Positions 36,538 through 46,559 of a stretch of DNA of 64,000 bases are shown piece by piece. The stretch is taken from NCBI GenBank assembly GCA_025403435.1, contig CM046341.1:17755460-17819459 (forward strand), given 5' to 3'. This DNA comes from Artocarpus heterophyllus. Lineage: Eukaryota > Streptophyta > Magnoliopsida > Rosales > Moraceae. The notes below the pieces were generated by a model. The model did no database searches, had not been told where the DNA came from, and was given only the letters and a program-made list of their open reading frames with translations. The first letter of the stretch is position 1; every line of letters starts with the position of its first letter. Both the position numbers and the translations under genes were made by a program.

Positions 36538-39533
36538 CATAATTAGCTTCACCCAAGCCTTTCATGTCAAACTACTTGGTTAACCATAATTTGACCGATG
36601 ACGATGTCCCAATGTCATTGCCAATTAGCAGAATGTCATCTATATAGAGCAGTAGAAAAACCACTTTTGTATCCTTAATGTGTTTGTAAACATATGGTTC
36701 GTCCACATTTTGTGCGAACCTATAAGTCTTGATCACTTGATCAAATCTTATATTCCAAGAATAGGAAGGCTGCTTAAGTCCATAAATTGACTTTAGCAAC
36801 TTACAAACCTTACCCTCATGACTCGTAGCCTTAAACTCGTCTGGCTGTACCATATTTATGGACTCATCAAGATAGCCATTTAGAAAGGCCGTCTTGACAT
36901 CCATCTGCCAAATCTTGTAATCGAGAGTAACAGCTATAGACAAAAGAATGTGGATGCACTTAAGCATAACTACAGACGAAAAGGTTTCCTCGTAATCGAT
37001 TCCTTCCTTTTGTGTGTTTCCCTTAGCTACCAGTCTAGCCTTATAGGTTTCAAATTTCCTATCTGCTCCTCTTTTTTTCTTATAGATCCACTTACACCCT
37101 ATGGGTTTTACTCCTTCAGAAAGATCCACAAGTTCCCAAACCTAATTAGTCTCCATAGACTTCATCCCAGTGTTTATAGCTTCTGTCCAGAGTTTTAAAT
37201 CAACATCATCTGTAGCCTCTTTGTAAGTGTAAGGGTCCCTATCATGTTCAACCTATTCAGCTGAAAAGGCTCACCATTGAACATATACCTATCGGGTTGA
37301 TGCCTGATCCTCCCATTACGCCAAAGCCCCTTAGGTTGTTGCTCGGTTGGTTTTTCTACACTGATTGGAGTGGTTTTTACTGGAACCCCCAGAGTGTCGA
37401 ATCACTCGCCAACTCCTCGAGTACCACTTTATTTTGAGGCTTAAAATCATCCATGTAACTATCCTTAAGGAATGTTGTATTTGTTAAAACCACGACTTTA
37501 TTTTCTCTTGGGTTATAGAAATAACCCCCTTTAGTCCCTTTTGAATATCCTACAAACGCGTAAACTTTCAAACATGTTTTCAACTTATTTGCTTCCTTAT
37601 ACAAGACATGAGTTGGACATCCCTATATGCGAATATGGTTTAAGGATGTCTTTTTCCTCGTCCACAAATCGTGAGGAGTTTTAGGAACTAACTTTGAAGG
37701 CATATTGTTCAAAAGATAACATGTGGTTTGTAGCGCATATCCCCAAAAAGATAAAGGCAATGATGAATATCTCATCATGGACTTGACTATGTCCAACAAA
37801 GTCCTATTCTTTCTCTTAGCCATGCCATTCTGCTACGGAGTGCTTGGCGCAGTCAATTAGGATAAAATTCCATTCTCTAATAAGTGTTCCAAGAACTCAT
37901 CACAGAAGTATTCACCATCGATCTGATCGAAGTGTCTTTATGGGTTTACCTAATTGCTTTTCCACTTTAGCCCGAAACTCTTTGAACTTGTCATAGTTTC
38001 GCTTTTGTGCTGCATAAGGTAGAATACCTATACCTTAAGTAATCATCAATAAAAGTGACAAAGTACTCATACCCTCCACGTGCCCAGATGTTCATAGGTC
38101 TGCAAACATCACTATGCATAAGTTCTAGAACACTTTTGGCTCTATTGCCTTTAGACCTAGATGGTCTTTTGGTCATTTTACCCTCCAAACAAAATTCACA
38201 TCGTGGTATAGATTTCACTTTTAAGTGACTTAAAGGTCTATTCCTTACCAACCTTTGAATCCTATTCAGGTTAATATGACCTAGTCACAAATGCCAAAGA
38301 TAGGTCTTATTAAAGTGAAAAGTTTTAAGTCTTTTAGAGTTATTATCATTAACCTCAGCATTAAGCAGTAAGTCTATTTTATGTTTAATAAAATATAGAT
38401 TGTTTTGCATCCATCCATCACAGATAAAAAATTTACCTTTTGAATCACCACTTTATTATTAAAAGAAACTACAAAAGAGTCTTTAAATAAACAAGCTGTA
38501 GATATCAAATTCTATCAAATTCCTTTTAAGTTTAGGAATATAAAAACAATCTCGCAAAACTAAACTCCTATAATTATCAAAATAAAGATAGACGTCTCCC
38601 ATTGCTTCAAGCAACACCAAGGATCCATCGCCCATCTGAAGCATGAAGTCTTCATGCAGCAGACTTTTCGTTTCTTTGAACCTCTGCAGAGAAACACAAA
38701 CATAATTAGTTGTCCCATAAACTATGACCCAAGTGTCACTGGATTTCTCAACCAAACAACTTTCAATAACCATATGATCACACCTACCTTCTCGAGAAAG
38801 GAAGTCTCTACAATTCTTCTTGATGTGCCCGACCTTCCAATAGAAAAAGCACTTGAGCTTCTTCGGGTTCTCTTTTTTTGTTTCTTCTTCTTGTTCTTGT
38901 CGTTTGCAGGAATAAAAGATTTATCGCTCTTAGCCTTTTGCTTCCTTCCATTTCCAAGGTGAGGATTGGAACTCGATGCAGCCGCCAAGTTGGCCTTGCC
39001 ACCCACAGGAGTTTCCCTGATTAGATTTTCGACCTCTTATAACTGCTTTATCAACTCTGTTAAGGTCACATCCTATCTATTGCTCAAATTATATGAAGCA
39101 CTAAATGAGATGAACTCCTTTGATAGAGTCTGAAAAACTATAGTCATCTATGACTCAGCATCGATATCGGCTCCATAGGCTTGAGCCTCAGCAAGATAGC
39201 CCATGACAAACATTATATGCTCCTTTACAGACGTCCCTGGTCTTTGCTTGTGCTGTTTTGTTATGGCTTGGCCTCCAAACATGTCTTTAAGATTATCCAA
39301 GATCTGCTTTATAGTCTCATAATCTTCATGTTGAGCCTGCAATATGTTATTCATACAAGCCATAACATAACACCGAGCCTGATCATTAACATATTTCCAA
39401 CGATCATACACTTGGATTTGCTCATAGGTGGACTCCTTGGTAGGTTCAGGAGTAGGTTCCATTTACAATCATTGTAATTCTCACTGGTTAGTTGGTTTTT
39501 ACCGAATATTGAAGTTAAAGTATTTTTAGACAT
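36538..39533 (-). pseudogene. Copia gag, protease, integrase and RT (upstream half), degraded
   Basis: On the minus strand the ATG at 39533 opens gag (MSKNTLTSIFGKNQLTSENY). A UBN2-type gag core follows at 39462-39148. A zinc-knuckle remnant CFFYWKVGHIKKNC lies near 38850, preceded by a Lys-rich run. The protease is near 38740, with its catalytic Asp lost (VIVYGTTNYVC where VIDSGATNHVC is usual). Integrase spans about 38251-37377, with LMHSDVCRP, a MAKRKNRTLLDI block and a FVGYSKGTKGG block. RT starts near 37129 (GCKWIYKKKRGAD, LVAKGNTQKEGIDYEETF), with YIDDILLIGND near 36620. Deletions, stops and shifts break it several times. The RT continues at 31816 beyond the inserted LTR. Confidence 0.9.
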
Positions 39534-39830
39534 TTTAATCTACAATAAAGAATCGAATACCAAACATAAGCAAACATACTATAACAGTTTAGTCCAAAAA
39601 CACAATCAAGTAAATATACAATTGTGTTTATGTGTCAAAACTTTGAAAATATCACAATAGGATTCAATTTGTAGGCCTAAAAGTGAGGAAGGCCTTGGGT
39701 TGAGATGTTTTGGGGTTGTAAGCACCACCTTACTCTCAAAGATTGGGTGGCTGTTGTTGTAAGAGAAAAATGAACCGTGGAGTTTGGCCCATAGAGCATA
39801 GTATTGCGGTTCGCACCAGCTATGGGAGGT
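39534..39830 (-). other. Remains of Copia 5' leader; 5' LTR missing
   Basis: Non-coding. This is the expected position of the leader and 5' LTR of the minus-strand Copia element, but no match to the LTR copies is seen. The 5' end is lost, probably where the LINE fragment abuts. Confidence 0.45.
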
Positions 39831-40890
39831 TTAAGCTAGACATGACTCTTCAACGGTTTGGAAAGGCATTTTAGGATGCAAATAAGTCCTTCTAAAAGGG
39901 GTGGGGTATTTGATCGGCTCTGGAGAGGTTGTGGATATTTTTAAGTGCCCATGCATCCCTTGGGGTAAATCAGATTTCAGATATGCCCCTTTAAGTGAAG
40001 CCCACAACGTCCAAGCTATAAATGTGTCCAATCTCTTCCTTCTAAATTCTCGAATTTGGAATAACCATTTGGTTTCTAGTCTCTTTGATTTTCAGGCAGC
40101 AGCTCGGATTCTTGCCATCCGTCCCAAGTATTGGCCTTGGGGAGACAAGCTTATTTGGACAGCTTCATCCTTATAAGAATATTCAGTCAAAGCGGCTTAC
40201 AATCTCGTACCACATTACAGGAGAAAACCAGAGCATATGTGGAAAGACCTTTGGAAAAACAAACTCCATGGAAGATTGAAATTCCTTTTGTCGAAGATTG
40301 TGACTAATGCCATTCCTACCAAGAATAAGATGTCGTGGTTTTCTGGTACCAATGATGACGCTTGCTTTGTGGCCAGTTGGAATCTGTTGTTCATATCTTT
40401 ACAGGCTGCCACACATCCTATTTACTTTGGCTCGGTAGTAAATTAGCAGTCTGCATCGAGGAGGTCTCATTTCAAGACACAATGAGTTTGTTTCTTGGAT
40501 CATTAACCTGCCCAAATTGATCCTCTATCACATTGAAGACCGATGTAATGGGATACGGTTTGGAGCTATTACATGTGATTTGATTTGGAATGCTAGGAAT
40601 GCTCTCCATGAAGGCAAAACACCACAACCAGAAGTTCTTTTGAGATTAGCTTTCACTCTTCTTCGAGAACACAAAGGCACACCTTCAATGGATCTGCATA
40701 TTGATGATGCCTCAGCCAGGGTTTCCGACATAGCTGTTCTGGATGATGTTTGGGTAGCAAACGTGGATGCTACTTGGATTGATCAATGCTACGACTGGCG
40801 CAATTTCCTCACATTCATGACAGATTCAAGAACCATTAGGGAGCTCTTGGATAGTATTAGCAGCAAAGCTCCAAGAAATCTCGACACATA
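39831..40890 (+). pseudogene. LINE (L1-type) retrotransposon 3' fragment
   Basis: It contains the zinc-binding region typical of the end of plant LINE reverse transcriptases: RIWNNHLVSSLFDFQAAARI near 40050, DKLIWTASS near 40150, YSVKAAYNLV across a frame break near 40190, and WKDLWKNKLHGRLKF with NAIPTKNKM near 40240-40330. A frame at 40517-40891 then reads IWNARNALHEGK and a VANVDATW phrase like the start of the RNase H domain of these elements. Stops and shifts separate the parts. The 5' end is missing. It ends right beside the CNL C-terminal fragment. Confidence 0.75.
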
Positions 40891-40914
40891 ATTGCTTAAG
40901 AATTAGGGATTAAT

Positions 40915-41138
40915 CTGGGAGAAGAAGAGGACGAAGATAATTGCTTAAGAATAATGCCATCCCTTCAATCCTTGAAAATTGCCAACGCGAGAGGCTAACA
41001 GAGCGATCAGACTTCCTCCGAAAGACACCTCTGCAGCGTTTACTCATCATAAATTGCCCAATCCTTGAAGAACGCTGCCGAGAAGGGGTGCGAGAGAACT
41101 GGCCAAAGATTTCTCACATCCCAAACATCGAAATATGA
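40915..41138 (+). pseudogene. CNL disease-resistance protein, C-terminal end only
   Basis: The fragment starts with an acidic EEEEDEDN-like stretch and IMPSLQSLKI in one frame. After a frameshift in 40975-41030 it continues in another frame as RKTPLQRLLIINCPILEERC, then WPKISHIPNIEI and a stop at 41136-41138. This is the characteristic last leucine-rich repeat and tail of eudicot CNL proteins. It is in the same orientation as the N-terminal half at 5884-7026, 34 kb upstream. It could be the other end of the same gene, split by transposons, or a paralogue from an NLR cluster. The middle of the protein (GLPL, MHD, most LRRs) is not found in the window. Confidence 0.85.
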
Positions 41139-44100
41139 GGTTAGCACTAGAAGTCTTGTCACGGCTGAGCTTATGGTAACTTCTTCTCCATCCATCAGCG
41201 TTTGTTGTCTTCTTTTTCCTCTTCTTTTTCTTTTTTTCTTCTGTATTTCTAATTTAAGCTTTCGTACTAATATCGGTTCTTAGCACACTGCTTATTTTGT
41301 TTTCCTCTGTACTCAAATGTTATCACTAATCTTCTTTTCTTTTCTTTTCTCTTCATGGTCACTAAAACTCTCTCACTGACGTACAATCTGTTTAGAATTT
41401 CAAAGTGTATACTTTTAGTATTATGTCACTTCTTTTTTTGAGACAGAAGGAAAAAAAAAGGTTCATATGCTTACAAATTTAATTGTTTTGGTCAACCAGG
41501 GCTGGCATATGTTTTAAACCATTTCCAGTCAGTGGAAGGGGTAGAGCTTCATTTAATTAGGTAGACAAACCGACCATAATAAGGCCATAAGAGGCACTTT
41601 ATTCCATTCCCAGAGTTATGTTTCTCCAACTTCTACACATACCATAGTGGAAAATAGGCTTAGCTTCTAATGGCATATTTAGATCTGTTTTCATTTGATC
41701 AAGATATTTTTGTTTGTAAGAAAAAACTTTTAACTTGTCTATGTGTTTTCAGAGATTTTGTCTATTGATTTTCGGTTTAGAAGTAGTCGTTTATCCCAGT
41801 TGATCTTTTCTATCTGTTTCCCTGTGATGTTAAGTTGTCAACAAATAGAATCAGACAAGCAAAGAAATGCTTAAAGATTAATAATAAGGGGACAAAACCA
41901 TATGTACATAACAAGTATTTGGAAACTAACATATTTTTACTGGTTTTCAGCTGTAGACTGCAAATTTGGATGTGAAATTAAAGCCTACGATTAGACGAAG
42001 TGGCAAATCAAGTATAGAGTTACAGCTCAGGTGGGGCATCAACCACAGCACAGGTTGCGGACCTATCAAGATGCTTCCTTGTAGAACACAACAAGGGTTG
42101 TAACTCAATAGAGTGCGGGAGAAACCTTGTAAAGGTGAGTAGGAGAATAGAGATCGGTCAGCAACTGAACTACAATCTAAAGTTTTTATTTAGCAATCCC
42201 TAGTTCTTGAGTGATTGTAATAGTAAGTAATTTGAAAGCTTTCTTTTGGGAGCTTTTGTTAACCTTGAGGAACAACTTAAGTCCTATATGTATTTAAAAA
42301 GTCATGATTTGTAGATACTAAAGGCGATATGTCTATTCAACAACAAATTCGATCTCAACTCCTCTCGTAGGTCTTCTGCTCGATCTACTCAGGTTATCTA
42401 TGTTTTTGTTTCCGTATGTTCATCGAAATAATAATAATGATAATAATAAATGAATAAATACAACTTCACCTCATATCGATCTTGTTATCACTTGCGAGTA
42501 GGATCATATGATATTCTCCCACATATCTCCTTTACATATTGTCCTTTCTCAATAATATCTATTAATATCATAATTTATTTTTCTTTATAATAAACTAAAA
42601 TTCTTAAGAAAACTGCAATCATGATATTTATATATGGCATAACACAATACAAAATAATTAATTCCCTAACTACAATTATTGCTTTCTGTCCTCCGAATAG
42701 CTAATCTTCTTTGGTCTTCGGTATTTTATTCGTTGGTTTATGTTGCCATATGTGTTTATTCTGTGAACTTTTACCACTTTAACATGTTTTAGCATCCTTT
42801 CAATTACTATTCCTCAACAACCTTATGCTATTTGGTGAATGTTGGACTTTTAATCTCTAATCATTTTTATGATGTTGGAATTTTAATATGTTTTCTCAGA
42901 GATTCAGGAACACTGAGTACTGATATTGGGGGCTACTTTTATGGTGACAAAGGTGTCTCACTTCTAGTCAAATAGGAGATCCAAATCAGAATTATAGATA
43001 TGCTCTATGAAGCTGTTTGACAAACTAGGAGAGGCCAACATTTTCTGCTATACAATGAAGGATAAGGATTTTGCTATTTAGATTAAACTTTTGATAGGAT
43101 GTATTTTTGTACTGACGTTGAATTTTGTCGTTATCGAACTGTTAGGTGACCAGGTATATTGGCTTGACCTCTTCAGGAAAGGCATATTTGAGTTGATCTA
43201 AACTTGGTGTTAGAAAGGTATGCTTCTCAATATTGTTAAATACAAGAGCAATTGCGCTCGAATCCAGGCACTGTACGTATAACATAATGAAAAATTTCCC
43301 AGCTAATTAGTTTTAACATTTGTATAGTGTTCCCAAAATAACATGGGAATGTCAAGCTCCGGGGATACATATGGGAGATAATCTAAGACGAGCAAAACCC
43401 CAATTTCACGACAAGTAAGTATCTCCTTTTTGTATTTATCTATAAATCTTCTTTCACATACTTTTATGTAACTTCATTCACTTCTCTTCTCCGAATATCT
43501 AAAATTACAAGAGTATATTGTTCATATTCATGAGAAGTGTGGACCAGGTGGGGACATTTTTAACAAGGATTCCTCAAGATGGTACTTAGTAATTTTTTAT
43601 TTCTATAGCTGTTTCTTTTCTATATTTTAAGAACTACTAATGTACTTTGAGTGTTTTGTCAGAATGTAGACGAACTACGAGTGGCTTGATCCCTTAACGG
43701 GGTATGTAGGCAGCCTAGCTTCAGCTGGTCCATGCACAAAAAAATAATACAACTTTAAAAAAGAAAAATTAAACAGTATACTTTTTTTAAAAAATTAATC
43801 TGTTTGGTGTTGATTATTCATACGTCATATTGTGCAGAATAACATTGTTCTATTTCTTGTACTGCTAAATGAGGACATTGAATTGGCAACCAGAGATAGA
43901 TGAAAACACTTTAGACAGCCAAATTTAAAAAATAGAAAAAACCTAACAACCTTTCATTAGCATGCAGTTGCTCTGTAGATCAATGATGACAAGGGTTATA
44001 TTTGTGTTTAAACGAGAACTGCGTAACTGTAGTCTTTGGAGTATATAACTGAAGGCCTCTTAACATAATGAGTTAATTGTGCTAACTGATGAATAGGTTT

Positions 44101-44293
44101 TCAGCTTCATGAAAAGATCAATTGAGATCTCATTTATGACCATTTCTGGTAACTTCTGTTCTACATATTCGTTGTTGTACATTAGAACAACAATATATGT
44201 GCATATTCATGTTTGCACTTCCAGGATCACTGAGAAGGCTCTTTTTGGGCTGCTATTTGCATAACAAAGGTCTGTAATTACAAAAATGAGTGA
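41139..44293. other. Downstream region of the CNL remnant, no coding gene
   Basis: No coding frame is supported. Two similar segments, 42903-42955 and 44219-44274, share a CAGGAxCACTGAG start and a GACAAAGGT/AACAAAGGT end with splice-like edges. They may be duplicated non-coding exons of CNL 3' UTRs. Near 43674-43730 is a phrase (GGCTTGATCCCTTAACGGGG) that I recall from plant repeats but cannot place. Confidence 0.4.
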
Positions 44294-44298
44294 GGTAT

Positions 44299-46454
44299 TG
44301 TAACGTCCCGAAATTTATTTAATATTAATGTAATGTAAATGATGAATTAGTGTGCCATAATTAAAGTTTTAACTTTAATTAGATTATTTGGTTGGATTTT
44401 TAGTTTTTGGTTGTTTTGTTAAATTGATGTGTTCAAAAGATTTCTTATTGATTTAAAATGATGTTTTGAGTTTTAAAACACAACAATTTGTAAAATGTTA
44501 AAAATACTCTGTTTTACAAAACCGTGGGCGGCACATGGTTTTCGCACAGTAAAACCGCCCACCGATTTTCTCTATTTATTTCTCTTTCTTCCCTCTCTCT
44601 CCTCACTTCCACGCCAATCTCTCTCTCTTCCTCTTGATATCTCTCGGCAGCCTCTCTCTCTCTCAATCTCTCTCTAAAAATTTTTGATTTCCATTCGAAT
44701 CCAAGCTTCGGAACAGCAAGGAGGAAGCTCGGGGACGTGATTCGGCAACCGAGAACGCGGATTGAAGCTTCGATTCGAGGTTAGATTCGAAATTTCTAAA
44801 CTTTTTTCAAAATTTTCGATTTTGTGTGTTTTTGAAATCTAAGTTTGTTTAAGCTTAGAAAACCGTGGATTTGTGTTAAATGAGCTTAGAACAACTAGAA
44901 TCTAAACCTAGATTGAAGAAAAACGGATTGGATTCAAGATTTTCATTTTTCTCCTCTTTTTCTCATTTTCGGATTTTTGAAGATTTTGAGTTCAAATGTT
45001 GTTTAAATGATTCCAAACATGTTTTAGAATGTTTTTCTATCAACTATAGTTATTTTTCATGCCTGGGAATTGAGAAAAGCAGGTTGGAATTCAGATTTGG
45101 ATTTTGGGGATCGAGAAACCCGTGGCTGGGATTTCTGGATTTTCCCAGTTCGGCAGGCCGAAGTTCATGTTCGGCAGGCCGAAGTGATGATCGGCAGGCC
45201 GGTGTTCTTCCGATCGGCAGGCCGAATCTGGGGACATGTTCGGCAGGCCGAACTTTGCTTCCGGCAGGCCGAACTGTACAGTTCGGCAGGCCGAAGCAGG
45301 GCGTCCGGCAGGCCGACCGAGGCATGGAAAATTTTGTGATTTTTACCCGATTTCATTGTTTTGAACCCTGATTTAAATCCCAACCTTATAGGATGATTTT
45401 AATGATACAAATGGCACACTAGGACATCATGAAATGATTTAGTAACATAGAATGTCTCAAACTAGATATTGATTGACTTAGTTGGTATCTAGGATTGTTC
45501 GTGGTTCCGTGGAGCTAACGTATAGCGGATCGGGATTACGGTGTGGGGTACCGGCACGAGTACTGAGGTAGGACTTCTATCCTATTTCTTTGGTAGCCTG
45601 GTTTTGAAATGATTTGGCTTTGAAAATGATTTCTATCAAAATGTTTTCAACGGTTGTTTAAAAATGATTTTATCGGTTATATTTTAATATACCGTGACAT
45701 GAAATGACTTTCATAATGAATGTAATTGACAACACTCGGTAATTGGGTTTTGAATGATAATGATAATAAACACATAGGCATGATGCCATATCAGAGATCG
45801 GGTCGTGATCGACCTTGGGGGCAGGTCCCGAAACCCAGCTGGGCCACTACGGTGGTGATATCATGGTTTGCCTAGGTAAATGTAAACTGGTGTTTTGATT
45901 TGACGAGTAGACTGTTCTGTGTCAGAACGGCTCTACTCAATTTATTTATTTATTTATTCGAGTTTCTTTCCGTATAACTCCTGATAATGTTATGTTCTTT
46001 GCATTAAATTATTTTATAAAACTTAGTCCTACTGAGCCTTTCGCTCACGTTTTACTGTTTTAAATTCCCCCCCCCCCTCTAGGTGGTTTCCCATTTAGGT
46101 TTGGAGAAGATTCTTCGGACCGAACTCAGGAGCAATAGGAGAATTTGTTTACATTCTGTATTTGTTAATCAAGGCATGTAAGACTTAACTTTATTTGTAC
46201 TTGGACTGTAATTGTATTTGTGATATTGTCAGATCCATGTGTGTGCACAAGTTGTGGGTTGTGGAACCCATATTCGCGGTTTTTATTCAATTATTGTTAT
46301 TTGTTTAATGATTTTAAATTCTTTATAAAATGTGGTGGAAATTCTTCTTAATTTTTATTTAATTGGGTTCTCAAACTCTCGGTTTTTAATTAAATTCTCT
46401 TTTAATTAATCTAAATACTCCGCCACGTCACCTCCCGTACTCCGGGGCGTGACA
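44299..46454 (+). repeat. 5' LTR of the chromovirus
   Basis: It runs from TGTAACGTCCCG to GGGGCGTGACA. The likely TATA box is CTATTTATT at 44572-44580, followed by a CT-rich leader. U3 is therefore short (about 0.27 kb) and R-U5 long. It holds the phased dyad array at 45149-45317. Confidence 0.96.
45149..45317. repeat. Eight phased dyad motifs in the 5' LTR
   Basis: The core CGGCAGGCCG starts at 45151, 45172, 45192, 45215, 45241, 45262, 45284 and 45306, with spacings of 21, 20, 23, 26, 21, 22 and 22 bp. The best copies are TTCGGC-AG-GCCGAA, a perfect inverted repeat with a 2-bp centre. Sequence between copies is not conserved. Confidence 0.93.
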
Positions 46455-46457
46455 GAA

Positions 46458-46469
46458 TGGTATCAGAGC
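46458..46469 (+). other. Primer-binding site (initiator Met-tRNA type)
   Basis: TGGTATCAGAGC starts three bases after the LTR end. It matches the standard plant initiator-Met primer site. Confidence 0.93.
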
Positions 46470-46559
46470 TCAAGGTTATGAACCTTGGGAATTGTGCACA
46501 CATAGGTTTGACAATGAAATACCTCTGACAGTCCAAATTTTGTTTTCAGAAGTGAGAGA

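Noticed and set aside
45149..45317. CRISPR-like look of the regularly spaced CGGCAGGCCG repeats
   Set aside because: The repeat core is 10-14 bp with 7-16 bp linkers, lies inside a plant LTR and is duplicated in both LTRs. No cas genes. Not a CRISPR array.
44880..45371. 163-codon frame in the chromovirus LTR (also at 51782)
   Set aside because: Translation of the dyad array and AT-rich leader gives a low-complexity product. Identical LTRs explain the double occurrence.
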